Positions 7,762-17,385 of a stretch of DNA of 40,154 nucleotides are shown here, piece after piece. Where the stretch lies: contig NZ_GG657897.1 of assembly GCF_000156355.1 (NCBI RefSeq), positions 1 to 40,154 of the forward strand, written 5' to 3'. The notes under the pieces are model-generated. The model saw only the letters and a program-made list of their open reading frames with translations, was not told the DNA's origin and did no database searches. The position numbers and the translations under genes were made by a program. Positions within the stretch are counted from its first letter, which is position 1. Each line of letters opens with the position of its first letter. The stretch comes from Methylophaga thiooxydans DMS010. Lineage in GTDB: Bacteria; Pseudomonadota; Gammaproteobacteria; Nitrosococcales; Methylophagaceae.

Positions 7762-8862
7762 ATGCAACGTCAGTTACCCATACTGATTTTTGCTCAGAGT
7801 GCTCGTTTTATGGCTGAGTCAGCCACCCTTGCCGGTTATTCGGTTTGGGTGGCTGATTGCTTTTGTGATTCCGACACGGTTGCGGTTGCTCAACGGCATC
7901 TTACAATTCCCAGTTTAAGCACATTAACCTCCACAGACTTTTTCGCTGCAATTGACACCTTAAGTCGAGGCGAACCCTGTCAGTTAGTGATTGGCACCGG
8001 CATTGAGCAGCTTTACCCCCTTATTGAGCTTTTACCTGCCAATATTCTCTATCTCGGCAACACGGTGCAGACGCTATCTTTATTGCGCCAAGCTAAACCT
8101 TTTTTTGGTTTATTAGATTCACTCAAACTCCCTCACCCTGCTATCCGGTTTGAACAGCCCGTTAGCAATCATGCAGCGTGGTTATATAAAGATCTATCAG
8201 GCTATGGGGGCCAGACAATACAAAGCGCATTAACAGTGTCGGAAACGACGAATGGCTATTACCAAGGATTTATTAGCGGACAGAGTGCCTCTATCCTATT
8301 TCTAGCCAATGGTGAACACGCTCATGTTTTAGGCTATAACCGTCTAATCAATGTAAAAAATCAGTTTAGACTCGCCGAAATTCGCACACCGCTTAACTTA
8401 AGCAATCAACTTGAGCAACAACTTCAAAAAGCGATTAACAGCATTACTCAAGCAACTAAACTCAAAGGGCTATGCAGTCTAGATTTTATTTTCGCTGACA
8501 ACGCCTTTTCTATTTTAGAAATCAATCCACGTTTTAGCGCTTCCGCTGAGCTTACTACTCATCATGCTCAGTTATTTCAGTGGCATCTCAACGCGCTCAA
8601 TGGTGAAATACCAACAAACACGACAAACCTTCCACACTCAGCAAGGTTACTGGCATTTTTTTACGCTGAACAAAACAGCGTTGTTATCGATCATCCCGTT
8701 TGGCCTGAAAGTTGTCACGATTTGCCTGCAGCGGGCAGTTATATTCAGCAAGGCTCTCCCGTGTGTACCATTATTATCGAAGCTGAAACCCATGCAGATT
8801 GTCAGCAGGCATTACAAAAGCAGCATTTATTGGTGCAGCAAAATTTGTGTATTGATTCTTGA
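7762..8862 (+). CDS. ATP-grasp ligase of the H4MPT gene cluster
   Basis: A 366-residue ATP-grasp family protein, which as a class joins a carboxylate to an amine or thiol through an acyl phosphate. Visible signs are WLYKDLSGYGGQTI (nucleotide-binding region) and GLCSLDFIF ... FSILEINPRFSASAEL (Mg-ATP site with the E-NPR motif). Methylotroph H4MPT clusters regularly contain an ATP-grasp open reading frame, thought to act in methanopterin side-chain synthesis; the exact step here is an inference. The start ATG is only 12 nt after the mtdB stop and lacks a strong ribosome-binding site, suggesting coupling. Codon use is more AT-rich than in mtdB. It ends the one-carbon block before htpX. Confidence 0.8.
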   Translation: MQRQLPILIFAQSARFMAESATLAGYSVWVADCFCDSDTVAVAQRHLTIPSLSTLTSTDFFAAIDTLSRGEPCQLVIGTGIEQLYPLIELLPANILYLGNTVQTLSLLRQAKPFFGLLDSLKLPHPAIRFEQPVSNHAAWLYKDLSGYGGQTIQSALTVSETTNGYYQGFISGQSASILFLANGEHAHVLGYNRLINVKNQFRLAEIRTPLNLSNQLEQQLQKAINSITQATKLKGLCSLDFIFADNAFSILEINPRFSASAELTTHHAQLFQWHLNALNGEIPTNTTNLPHSARLLAFFYAEQNSVVIDHPVWPESCHDLPAAGSYIQQGSPVCTIIIEAETHADCQQALQKQHLLVQQNLCIDS

Positions 8863-8918
8863 AATTGTCATCACCACAACCCATATTTAACTCGAATTAT
8901 TAACATGGAATTTTTTCA

Positions 8919-9797
8919 ATGAAACGTATTATGTTGTTTGTTGGCACCAATATCGCCGTACTGGCGGTGTTAAGCATGACGATGCGTCTGCTTGGTATTG
9001 AAAGCCTGCTGGATGAACAAGGTGTCGGGCTGGATATGAATGCCTTGCTGATCTACGCCGCCGTGATTGGTTTCAGCGGATCGATCATTTCATTATTGAT
9101 ATCTAAATGGACTGCAAAGCACCTGACCGGTGCCAAAGTCATCGAAACACCCCAAAATGATACTGAGCGCTGGCTCGTTTCCACCGTCAGCAGACTCGCA
9201 CAGAAAGCCAATATCGGCATGCCTGACGTGGCTGTTTACAACTCGCCACAACCGAATGCATTTGCCACTGGTGCGAATAAGAATAAAGCGCTCGTGGCTG
9301 TGAGTACGGGATTAATGCAATCCATGACGCAAGATGAAGTCGAAGCCGTTTTAGCCCATGAAGTCAGCCATATTGCTAATGGCGATATGATCACCATGGC
9401 ACTGATTCAAGGTGTCGTAAATACATTTGTTATTGTCTTGTCACGGGTGATTGGCCACCTCGTTGATCGGACTGTTTTTAAAGTTGAACGCGGTCATGGT
9501 CCTGCATTTTGGATCACTTCGATCATTGCAGAACTGATATTAGGCTTTCTGGCTAGTATCATTGTGATGTGGTTTAGTCGCCAGCGTGAATACCGTGCTG
9601 ATGCTGGTGCCGCGAGCTTGGTAGGTGCACCGAAAATGATCGCCGCTTTACAACGGCTGGCTGGCACGTCAACTGAGCCATTACCCGATCAACTTCATGC
9701 TATGGGTATTTCTGGTGGCCAAGGAGGATTATCCGCCTTATTTATGACTCACCCGCCGCTTGAAGAGAGAATTAAAGCGCTCCGCACACAGGGGTAA
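8919..9797 (+). CDS. htpX: Membrane zinc protease HtpX
   Basis: Inner-membrane M48 metalloprotease that helps degrade misfolded membrane proteins alongside FtsH. It has 292 residues, like the E. coli protein. Two N-terminal membrane segments (about residues 4-25 and 40-62) precede the zinc site HEVSH (His147, Glu148, His151) followed by IANGDM. Two further hydrophobic segments follow (about residues 160-175 and 195-220), and the third zinc ligand probably lies in [17 protein letters not shown] lies about 9 nt before the ATG. The gene is 56 nt after the ATP-grasp gene in the same direction and could share its transcript, although its function is unrelated. A strong terminator follows. Confidence 0.95.
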   Translation: MKRIMLFVGTNIAVLAVLSMTMRLLGIESLLDEQGVGLDMNALLIYAAVIGFSGSIISLLISKWTAKHLTGAKVIETPQNDTERWLVSTVSRLAQKANIGMPDVAVYNSPQPNAFATGANKNKALVAVSTGLMQSMTQDEVEAVLAHEVSHIANGDMITMALIQGVVNTFVIVLSRVIGHLVDRTVFKVERGHGPAFWITSIIAELILGFLASIIVMWFSRQREYRADAGAASLVGAPKMIAALQRLAGTSTEPLPDQLHAMGISGGQGGLSALFMTHPPLEERIKALRTQG

Positions 9798-9800
9798 GAC

Positions 9801-9831
9801 AAAAAAGCCGGGCTTAGCCCGGCTTTTTTTT
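9801..9831. terminator. Bidirectional intrinsic terminator
   Basis: AAAAAAGCCGGGC - TTA - GCCCGGCTTTTTTT between the convergent htpX and FimX-like genes. The GC-rich stem with A- and T-runs fits termination from both sides. Confidence 0.92.
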
Positions 9832-9846
9832 CATCTATAACTAACG

Positions 9847-11943
9847 CTATAAATTATCATCTTCAAAATCATAATCGAGCTTGTCTGATGGCTCGTGAAT
9901 GTAATACCCCTGAGCATAATCAACACCTAAACGCCACAGTAAGGCAAGGCTGTTTGCATCGGATACAAATTCAGCAATACTATGTTTATTGGCCTGTTTG
10001 GTCATTTCTATAATGGCTTTGACCGCGGCCTGATTTTCAGTATCACGTGCCATATTTTCAACAAAGGCACCATTGATTTTCAGATAATCAACATTCAGCG
10101 CATTAAGGCTGTTTGAGAAATCAAGACCGGAACCGAAATGTTCCAGACCAAATTCACAACCGATCTGCTTCAGTTTTGCCACCACGCCACGTGCTTGTTC
10201 GAGATTATCCAGCGCCATGGTTTCACTGATCTCAAAGACAAGTGCATTACCGTTCAAGTTGTGTGCATCCAGTGTCGCACATAGCCAGTCGACAAAATCA
10301 TCCGTGTGTAGGCTTTGCTCGGAAAGTTTGATGAAAAAGCGCGTTCTCGGGAATTGGTGTCGATGTTCGCTTAATACTTCCACAGCCTTTCTAATCACCC
10401 ATTTATCGATATCCGCCATCATTTCTAAGCTGATCGCATGTTCGATAAACTCACCGGCCTGAATCAGTCGGTTTTCAATTAATTGGAGCCGTAGTAATAC
10501 TTCGTAGAGTTCTTGTTCTTGACCGTGCAGGCTAACAATGGGCTGGTAGTGCAATAAAAACTTGTCTTCTTGCAAGCCTTTTTGCAGACGCTTTTTCCAC
10601 TGCTCGCTAGATTCTGTCTCTTCCTGTTCGCTACCCTGCGCTAATTGAAAACGCGCGATCTGATCACCGCCTGCGTGTTGCGCCTGTGTGCAGGCTTTAT
10701 CGGCATTTTCTAACACGGTTCCGGCCGCAGAGTGATTTTCATTGATGCGAGCAATACCGATGCTGCATTTAATATCGATGCTCTTACCGTTTACATGTGA
10801 TACAAAATCCCTGACGGCTTGCTGATAAATTTCAGCACGTTCATCAATTTTGACATCGTCGTGACCGGGAATAATCAGTGTAAAGACCTGATCACCGTAC
10901 CTTGCCAAAACCTCACTGTCTTTTAAGTGTTTACGTAGCAGTTCAGCCACGCTTTTGATAATGATATCGCTGGTACCAAGGCCAACTTGCTCTTTGATCG
11001 ATTGAAAGTCATCTAGAACCAAATACAATAATTGCGCGTTACCATTACCTTCTACCGCTTGAAATACAGTTTTTTCCAACTCATCAACGAAGCGCGCCCG
11101 GTTATATAAGCCGGTCAGAAGATCATGATCACGCAATAATTTTAATTGTGAGTCATCAACCGTGTGAGCCTGAGCCGCATCATCATGAATAACAACCTGA
11201 GTACAATCTTCTCCCTCTACACGGGAATGACTAAACTCTATTTTGGCATTAAACCCAGTGCCGTCAGCCCGAACGCACTGAGCAACAATATCGACAGGAT
11301 CGGACTCTGTTTTCTCTGAAAACTCTCGAAACACTGCTTTAAATTTGTGGTGATCATCTGCACTCACCAGATCCAGCATCGGCAAACCATCAATGTCTTC
11401 AGCCTCTTCATAGCCAAATATACGAAGATAAGCTTGGTTGACATAAATATGCATGCCCTCATGCATATAAGCAACAGCATCACGGGAGCTTTCTAATAGC
11501 GCTCTGGAGCGTTTCTCACTCTCACGTAAGGCGCGCTCATTACGACGACCTAAGCGACGCATAAACAGGTTTTGTATTTCACGATTGGCGGCAAACTGCA
11601 GCCTGTGGTTATCACCAAAGGTCACGATGTCTTGTGCAGAGCTGGCAAAGAACTGCGACTCGCTCTCTTTTTCGTTCACCAGAATGATACACGGCAAGTC
11701 TTTACCCAAGCGTTGCAGCAAAGCGGTAATGTCATTCGGTGCCAAATTGGCAACCGAGTCACGGCATATCAGTAAATCCCATGTTTGATTGGCGATCAGT
11801 TGTTCCAATGCTGCAGGCGAATCTTCCCGCGCAGCACGAACAGCATGCCCGGCTTGTCTTAGCGTGTTGATGATGCCATCCGCATCAGTCAATGAATCAT
11901 CGACTATCAATAATCGCAATATGCCTTCTGCTCTCGCCACCAT
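9847..11943 (-). CDS. fimX: FimX-like REC-PAS-degenerate GGDEF-degenerate EAL protein
   Basis: A 698-residue probable c-di-GMP receptor. The order is a response-regulator-like domain (about 10-120), PAS (about 145-265), GGDEF (about 275-435) and EAL (about 455-690), as in Pseudomonas aeruginosa FimX (691 residues), which controls type IV pilus assembly at the pole. Every catalytic motif is altered. The phosphoacceptor region reads DLLICRDS with Arg where Asp is expected. GGDEF reads YGDQV (349-353). EAL reads EVL (481-483), as in FimX. The DDFG loop is LEHFG (about 600-604), and the Asn of the metal site is FIKLS. It therefore probably binds c-di-GMP instead of making or cutting it. I start at the ATG at 11943 with GAGGG 5 nt upstream. 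It is the last gene of the glyQ-glyS-gmhB-plsC operon, 9 nt after plsC. Confidence 0.85.
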   Translation of the reverse strand: MVARAEGILRLLIVDDSLTDADGIINTLRQAGHAVRAAREDSPAALEQLIANQTWDLLICRDSVANLAPNDITALLQRLGKDLPCIILVNEKESESQFFASSAQDIVTFGDNHRLQFAANREIQNLFMRRLGRRNERALRESEKRSRALLESSRDAVAYMHEGMHIYVNQAYLRIFGYEEAEDIDGLPMLDLVSADDHHKFKAVFREFSEKTESDPVDIVAQCVRADGTGFNAKIEFSHSRVEGEDCTQVVIHDDAAQAHTVDDSQLKLLRDHDLLTGLYNRARFVDELEKTVFQAVEGNGNAQLLYLVLDDFQSIKEQVGLGTSDIIIKSVAELLRKHLKDSEVLARYGDQVFTLIIPGHDDVKIDERAEIYQQAVRDFVSHVNGKSIDIKCSIGIARINENHSAAGTVLENADKACTQAQHAGGDQIARFQLAQGSEQEETESSEQWKKRLQKGLQEDKFLLHYQPIVSLHGQEQELYEVLLRLQLIENRLIQAGEFIEHAISLEMMADIDKWVIRKAVEVLSEHRHQFPRTRFFIKLSEQSLHTDDFVDWLCATLDAHNLNGNALVFEISETMALDNLEQARGVVAKLKQIGCEFGLEHFGSGLDFSNSLNALNVDYLKINGAFVENMARDTENQAAVKAIIEMTKQANKHSIAEFVSDANSLALLWRLGVDYAQGYYIHEPSDKLDYDFEDDNL

Positions 11944-11952
11944 CAATACCCT

Positions 11953-12690
11953 CTATGGTTTCCGTTCCTGCAACACAGGCTTTTGACCCTCTAACTGGGT
12001 CATCTTATCTTCCATCCAGTCAAACAATTGCTGATTTAAATCACCCGCAGCCACGTCTTTACTGGCAATTTTTTCTCCTATCACCATTTTGATGACACCG
12101 GGATACTTAACAAAGCCATGTTTAGGCCATGCTTTAGCCGCGTTGTGAGCAACCGGAATAACAGGATAACCGGTTTCTACTGCCAGTCTTGCACCACCGA
12201 TACCAAATCGCCCAATAAAGCCTCGAGCAATTCGTGTGCCTTCTGGAAAAATTACTACCCATGCGCCAGAGGATAGACGATCCAGCCCCTGCTCGATCAC
12301 TTGTGACAAGGCTTTTCTTCCCGCTTTACGATCAATCGCTATCGGTTTCAATGAGGCCAGTCCCCAACCGAAAAACGGAATCCAAAACAACTCTCGCTTT
12401 AACACCCACACTTGCGGCGGAAAAACGGTCTGTAAAGCTAGTGTTTCCCATGCTGATTGGTGTTTACAAATAATAATCGCCGGTTCTTCACCGATGTTTT
12501 CTTTGCCCTCGACCTCAAGATGTACGTCACAGATTTTAGCGAGTAACCAGATGTTACTTTTCGCCCACTGACTGACGACAGCATAGCGCCACTTAAAGGG
12601 CAATGGCCATAACACGACACCGACACAGGAAAAAATAACGGCGGTAACACTTTGGAATATAAAAAAGATGAATGAACGGATATAGATCAT
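11953..12690 (-). CDS. plsC: 1-acyl-sn-glycerol-3-phosphate acyltransferase family protein (PlsC-like)
   Basis: A 245-residue inner-membrane acyltransferase that would add the second acyl chain to lysophosphatidate in phospholipid synthesis. One N-terminal membrane segment (about 8-30) precedes the PlsC domain. Motif I is KHQSAWET, that is HX4E instead of the textbook HX4D. Motif III is FPEGTR, and motif II probably lies around LKRELFWIPFFGWGL. The glutamate variant appears in a subgroup of proteobacterial homologues encoded near gmhB and glyS, so it need not mean loss of activity, and the protein may be a second, specialised acyltransferase. Its ATG overlaps the gmhB stop (ATGA). Confidence 0.87.
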   Translation of the reverse strand: MIYIRSFIFFIFQSVTAVIFSCVGVVLWPLPFKWRYAVVSQWAKSNIWLLAKICDVHLEVEGKENIGEEPAIIICKHQSAWETLALQTVFPPQVWVLKRELFWIPFFGWGLASLKPIAIDRKAGRKALSQVIEQGLDRLSSGAWVVIFPEGTRIARGFIGRFGIGGARLAVETGYPVIPVAHNAAKAWPKHGFVKYPGVIKMVIGEKIASKDVAAGDLNQQLFDWMEDKMTQLEGQKPVLQERKP

Positions 12691-13229
12691 TGAAGCTGCG
12701 GTTCCAGTAATGCGGTCACGACCGCCGCTAAATCATCATAAACTTCCACCCCTTGCGGTATACCCTCAGCAAGCGTGCGTTCACCTTTTCCTGTTTTAAC
12801 CAGTATCGGCCGGGCATTCGACTCCATCGCAGCCTGGATATCACGTAAGGAATCGCCTATCGCAGGTACATTGTCCAAACTGATACGCAGTCGATGAGCC
12901 AAATCCTCAAACGATCCATTGTGCGGTTTACGGCATTTACAATCATCTTCCGGCCCGTGTGGGCAGAACATAATCGCCTCAATCCGCCCACCGACCTGTG
13001 CCAACATTCGCCGCATTTTGCTATGAATACGGTTCAAGGTCTCAACATCAAGCAACCCTCTGGCGATGCCCGACTGATTCGTTATCACCACTACTCGATA
13101 GCCCGCGTAATTAAGCCGTGCGATGGCTTCCAGACTGCCATCTATCGGTTCCCACTCAGAGGGATTTTTGATGAAATCATCAGAGTCATGATTAATCACA
13201 CCATCACGGTCAAGAATAATCAGCGACAT
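12687..13229 (-). CDS. gmhB: D-glycero-beta-D-manno-heptose 1,7-bisphosphate 7-phosphatase
   Basis: A 180-residue cytoplasmic HAD-family phosphatase in ADP-heptose synthesis for the lipopolysaccharide inner core. The HAD nucleophile motif LDRDGVIN begins at residue 5. TNQSGIARG is motif II, and GDSLRDIQAA is the last motif. The zinc loop CPHGPEDDCKCRKP carries the expected cysteine/histidine set. It lies 12 nt after glyS and overlaps plsC by 4 nt. The order glyQ-glyS-gmhB-plsC is widespread in gammaproteobacteria. Confidence 0.95.
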   Translation of the reverse strand: MSLIILDRDGVINHDSDDFIKNPSEWEPIDGSLEAIARLNYAGYRVVVITNQSGIARGLLDVETLNRIHSKMRRMLAQVGGRIEAIMFCPHGPEDDCKCRKPHNGSFEDLAHRLRISLDNVPAIGDSLRDIQAAMESNARPILVKTGKGERTLAEGIPQGVEVYDDLAAVVTALLEPQLQ

Positions 13230-13241
13230 ATGCTGCTCCCG

Positions 13242-15320
13242 TTATTCCTGTAAACAGGAAATATCAGCCACGCCCAGAAATAATGCCCGGGTCTGGTTGA
13301 GTATAGCCAGACGGTTTTGTCTAACCGCTTCATCATCCGCCATCACCATCACTTGGTCAAAGAAGGCATCAATGGTTTCGCGCATGCCAGCCAAGTAGTT
13401 CAATACCCCTGCATAATCCGATTTAGCGGATAAAGGCGCAAGATCTTGACTCGCTTGAGCCAGCTTTTCTGCTAGGTCTTTTTCTGCCGACTCTTGCAAC
13501 AAAGCATCATCAATTGTCATGCCTTCAGCTTCTGCTTCATTTTTGCGCAGGATATTACCAATCCGTTTATTACCTGCCGCCAACGAATCGGCCTGCTCCA
13601 ACTGACGGAAAGCCGCAACCGCTTTCAAGCGCTGCATGAAATCCAATGGGCGACTTGGTTTAACTGCCAGTACCGCTTCAAATTCGTCAGCTTTGAATCC
13701 CTGATCCAGCGCATAGCCACGCAAGCGATCATAAAAATACTGCATGACCTGACTGGTTACTGACTTCTCAGTCAGCGTGTCGCCGCAGGTGTCGGCAGCA
13801 AAATCAACTAGCGAAGCGAGATCCAAATCCAGCTCGTTCTCAATGATAATACGTAAAACGCCCAGTGCTGCTCGGCGTAAAGCAAACGGGTCTTTGACGC
13901 CCGTAGGCGGTTGACCAATACCAAACAAACCGGTCAACGTATCTAATTTTTCTGCCAGACTGACCGCTTGTCCGGTTGGCGTTACAGGCAGTTGATCACC
14001 CGCGAAGCGAGGCAAATATTGTTCATCTAATGCTTCTGCAACATCATTATTTTCGCCATCAAGTCGCGCGTAGTATCGTCCCATGATGCCTTGCAGGTCG
14101 GGAAACTCACCAACCATTTCTGTCACCAAATCACATTTAGCCAACATTGCTGCGCGTTCAGCTAAGGCTTCATCACCACGTATGTGTTGAGCAATCTCAG
14201 CGGCAAGTTTTGCAACTCGCTGTGATTTATCGTAAACCGTTCCCAACTTATTCTGAAACACGATGCTTTTAAGCTGTTCTTGGCGAGCGGCGAGTGGTTG
14301 TTTACGGTCGGTATCCCAGAAAAAAGCAGCATCGCTTAAACGCGGCAAAATAACACGTTCATTCCCTGCGACGACTTGTGCCGGATCCTGACTGGCAATA
14401 TTACTCACAGTAATAAAGTGCGGCAGCAGATCACTATTTTTGGCACGCACAGCAAAATATTTCTGGTGGCCTTCCATAGATGAAATCAGGGCTTCTGCCG
14501 GCAACTCCAGGAAGCGCTCATCGAAGTTACCTGCTAAGGCAACAGGCCATTCCACCAGGCCGGTGACTTCTTCCAATAAATCCGGATTGATAACCGCTTC
14601 ACCACCCAACTTTTCGGCTAGCTCATTAACTTGTGTGTTGATGATTTGTTTACGTGCGTCATAGTCCACCAGCACATGACCTTCGCTTTCTAACTGTGGC
14701 GCGTAAGTCATCGCTGAACCAATTTCAATCGGCTGTGGGTTATGAAAGCGATGTCCGCGGCTCATGCGGCCGGCACTCACGCCAAGTAAATCAACGGGAA
14801 CCACATCATCGCCAAAAAGCACCACTAACCAATGCACAGGACGAACAAATTCACCGGGCAAATCACCCCAGCGCATACGCTTAGGAATGGGAAGTTCATT
14901 CAACGCCTGTTGAATAATATCTGGCAACAGTGATGCCGTATCTGCACCTTCCTGTTGTTGTTTAAATACCAACCATGCACCTTTATCGGTTTTCATGGTT
15001 TCCAGATCATCAACGTCGACACCACAGGATTTGGCAAACCCCATTAACGCTTTTGTAGGATTACCATCTTCATCGAATGCCGATGTTACCGCCGGTCCAC
15101 GGCGTTCAATAGTGCGGTCTTGCTGACGTGTCTGTAACTTTGTGATCACCAGTGCCAAGCGACGTGGGGTCGCGTAAGGCCGTATTTCATCACACTGCAG
15201 TTCTGCTTTTTTAAAGCCCTGCTCAACACCTTGGTGAAACGCTTTGCTCAATGTCGCTAAAGCTTTAGGTGGTAACTCTTCAGTACCCAACTCGATTAGT
15301 AGATCGTTTGTGTTACTCAT
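13242..15320 (-). CDS. glyS: Glycine--tRNA ligase beta subunit
   Basis: A 692-residue beta subunit of the heterotetrameric bacterial glycyl-tRNA synthetase; it binds tRNA-Gly and works with the GlyQ alpha subunit. It starts [15 protein letters not shown], contains [14 protein letters not shown] and [12 protein letters not shown], and ends in a DALR-like anticodon-binding region, all typical, at normal length. Its ATG overlaps the glyQ stop codon (ATGA), so the two subunits are translationally coupled. Confidence 0.97.
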   Translation of the reverse strand: MSNTNDLLIELGTEELPPKALATLSKAFHQGVEQGFKKAELQCDEIRPYATPRRLALVITKLQTRQQDRTIERRGPAVTSAFDEDGNPTKALMGFAKSCGVDVDDLETMKTDKGAWLVFKQQQEGADTASLLPDIIQQALNELPIPKRMRWGDLPGEFVRPVHWLVVLFGDDVVPVDLLGVSAGRMSRGHRFHNPQPIEIGSAMTYAPQLESEGHVLVDYDARKQIINTQVNELAEKLGGEAVINPDLLEEVTGLVEWPVALAGNFDERFLELPAEALISSMEGHQKYFAVRAKNSDLLPHFITVSNIASQDPAQVVAGNERVILPRLSDAAFFWDTDRKQPLAARQEQLKSIVFQNKLGTVYDKSQRVAKLAAEIAQHIRGDEALAERAAMLAKCDLVTEMVGEFPDLQGIMGRYYARLDGENNDVAEALDEQYLPRFAGDQLPVTPTGQAVSLAEKLDTLTGLFGIGQPPTGVKDPFALRRAALGVLRIIIENELDLDLASLVDFAADTCGDTLTEKSVTSQVMQYFYDRLRGYALDQGFKADEFEAVLAVKPSRPLDFMQRLKAVAAFRQLEQADSLAAGNKRIGNILRKNEAEAEGMTIDDALLQESAEKDLAEKLAQASQDLAPLSAKSDYAGVLNYLAGMRETIDAFFDQVMVMADDEAVRQNRLAILNQTRALFLGVADISCLQE

Positions 15321-16255
15321 GCCTCAGCCTCCGATTTCGCATCTTGTACCATCGGGAAACCTAGAGACTCACGACGATCGTAATACGCTTGAGCCACAGC
15401 ACGTGCCAACGTTCTCACGCGTAGAATGAAACGTTGTCTTTCTGTTACAGAGATTGCTTTGCGTGCATCCAGCATATTGAAGGTATGCGACGCTTTTAAC
15501 ACCAGCTCATAAGCAGGCAAAGGCAGGCCAGCTTCTATCATTCGTTGACTCTCGCGCTCACAGGTGTCGAAAGTATGGAACAAATTCTCAACATCAGCCT
15601 GTTCAAAATTATAGGCTGACATTTCCACTTCGTTTTGCAGGAATACATCGCCGTAGGTCACGGTTCCCATCGGGCCATCTGCCCAGATAAGGTCATAGAC
15701 ACTGCTGACGCCTTGCAAGTACATGGCAATACGTTCCAGACCATAGGTAATTTCACCGGTCACTGGGCGACATTCAAGCCCGCCCACTTGCTGGAAGTAG
15801 GTGAACTGTGTCACCTCCATGCCGTTGAGCCAGACTTCCCAGCCTAATCCCCAGGCACCCAACGTCGGTGATTCCCAGTTATCCTCGACGAATCGAATAT
15901 CATGTACCGATGTATCTAAACCCAACATTTCCAGCGAGCCCAGATACAGCTCTTGAATGTTGATGGGTGATGGTTTTAGTACAACTTGAAACTGATAGTA
16001 ATGCTGTAGGCGGTTCGGGTTTTCACCGTAGCGGCCATCGGTAGGACGTCGCGATGGTTGCACATAAGCAGCGCTCCATGGCTCAGGGCCAATTGCGCGC
16101 AAAAACGTAGCCGGGTGAAAGGTACCGGCACCTACTTCCATATCATAGGGTTGCAACAATACACAGCCTTGTTCAGCCCAGTATTTTTGCAGCCTAAGAA
16201 TCAGTTCCTGAAAGGTTCTTGGCGTTTCCGCCTTCATCACCGCGTTATTAGTCAT
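15317..16255 (-). CDS. glyQ: Glycine--tRNA ligase alpha subunit
   Basis: The catalytic alpha subunit of the alpha2beta2 glycyl-tRNA synthetase, forming glycyl-adenylate and charging tRNA-Gly. Strong signatures are [46 protein letters not shown] and [14 protein letters not shown]. From the ATG at 16255 the protein is 312 residues, close to the E. coli length. The frame stays open 49 codons further upstream, but that stretch crosses the promoter and has no homology to the family. An ATG at 16237 is an alternative start. It is the first gene of the glyQ-glyS-gmhB-plsC-fimX operon. Confidence 0.96.
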   Translation of the reverse strand: MTNNAVMKAETPRTFQELILRLQKYWAEQGCVLLQPYDMEVGAGTFHPATFLRAIGPEPWSAAYVQPSRRPTDGRYGENPNRLQHYYQFQVVLKPSPINIQELYLGSLEMLGLDTSVHDIRFVEDNWESPTLGAWGLGWEVWLNGMEVTQFTYFQQVGGLECRPVTGEITYGLERIAMYLQGVSSVYDLIWADGPMGTVTYGDVFLQNEVEMSAYNFEQADVENLFHTFDTCERESQRMIEAGLPLPAYELVLKASHTFNMLDARKAISVTERQRFILRVRTLARAVAQAYYDRRESLGFPMVQDAKSEAEA

Positions 16256-16292
16256 TAGTTCGATTTCATAATCCAAAGTCAAAACCCTTGCG

Positions 16293-16298
16293 ATTATA
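16293..16298 (-). promoter_or_regulatory. Candidate -10 box of the glyQ operon
   Basis: A perfect TATAAT on the minus strand, 38 nt before the glyQ ATG in the 182-bp region divergent from gshB. No good -35 box is visible 16-18 nt upstream, so confidence is moderate. On the plus strand a TACAAT at 16398-16403 may play the same role for gshB. Confidence 0.4.
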
Positions 16299-16437
16299 GC
16301 GAATCCTAACCCTGCTTGTAGAGTAAGCCCTGATATTAAAATAAAAAACACAGGCAGCATCCCGCTTCTGAATGACGAAGACACGCCGTGAATCAGGTAC
16401 AATGCCCAGCCAACGTCCCCGAATACAGAGTGAAACC

Positions 16438-17385
16438 ATGCAACGTTCTATCGGCATCGTTATGGATCCAGTGGCCAGGATCAACATCAAAAAAGACAGC
16501 AGTTTTGCGATGCTTCTGGCTGCGCAAGCCAAAGGCTGGCAAGTTCTCTACATGGAACAACAGGATCTGTTCCTGCGCGATGGCAAGGTCTTCGCCGAAA
16601 TGCGACCTTTGACTGTGTATGAAAATGCCGATCACTGGTATGAACTAGGCGATATGCAAACACGCCCTATCACCGATGTTGAAGCGATCCTGATGCGCAA
16701 GGATCCCCCGTTTGATATGGAATATGTCTACAGCACCTATCTTTTAGAGCAGGCACAGGCGGCAGGAGTGCTCATCGTCAATGATCCGCAAAGTCTGCGT
16801 GATGCCAATGAAAAACTATTCACCGCCTGGTTCCCGCAATGCTGTCCACCGACCTTGGTTACCCGCCAAAAACATCTGATTCGTGAGTTTCAACAGCAAC
16901 ATGGCGACATTATTCTTAAACCACTAGATGGCATGGGTGGCGCCTCCATTTTTCGAATAAACCATGGCGATCCCAACTTTTCTGTCATCGTCGAAACCCT
17001 AACGCAACACGGTAAACAGTCAGTGATGGCGCAGAAGTTTTTACCCGAAATTAAAGAGGGTGATAAACGCATCCTGCTGATTGATGGTGAACCTGTGCCT
17101 TATGCCTTAGCGCGCATTCCTGCTCACGGTGAAACCCGTGGCAACCTTGCCGCTGGCGGGCGGGCTGAAGGGCGGCCATTAACAGAACGGGATCGCTGGA
17201 TTTGTGCTCAAGTGGGTAACAAATTACGTGAAAAAGGACTAATCTTCGTCGGACTTGACGTGATCGGTGACTATCTCACAGAAATCAATGTCACCAGCCC
17301 TACCTGTATTCGAGAACTTGATCGTCAATTCGATATCAATATCGCGGCTGACTTAATGACTGCGATTGAAAAAAGGCTCAAATGA
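16438..17385 (+). CDS. gshB: Glutathione synthetase
   Basis: A 315-residue cytoplasmic ATP-grasp enzyme joining gamma-glutamylcysteine and glycine to make glutathione. It begins [24 protein letters not shown], has [24 protein letters not shown] and [18 protein letters not shown], and ends with [13 protein letters not shown], all closely matching E. coli GshB at the same length. The frame is open 22 codons further upstream, but homology begins at the ATG at 16438, preceded by CAGAGTG. Its stop overlaps the start of apbE by 4 nt. Confidence 0.97.
   Translation: MQRSIGIVMDPVARINIKKDSSFAMLLAAQAKGWQVLYMEQQDLFLRDGKVFAEMRPLTVYENADHWYELGDMQTRPITDVEAILMRKDPPFDMEYVYSTYLLEQAQAAGVLIVNDPQSLRDANEKLFTAWFPQCCPPTLVTRQKHLIREFQQQHGDIILKPLDGMGGASIFRINHGDPNFSVIVETLTQHGKQSVMAQKFLPEIKEGDKRILLIDGEPVPYALARIPAHGETRGNLAAGGRAEGRPLTERDRWICAQVGNKLREKGLIFVGLDVIGDYLTEINVTSPTCIRELDRQFDINIAADLMTAIEKRLK

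Noticed and set aside
9847..11943. An active diguanylate cyclase/phosphodiesterase
   Set aside because: Both active-site motifs and the metal ligands are altered; a receptor role fits better.
16256..16402. A 49-codon N-terminal extension of glyQ with a hydrophobic stretch resembling a signal peptide
   Set aside because: It spans the TATAAT promoter box and GlyQ is cytoplasmic; family homology starts at the inner ATG.
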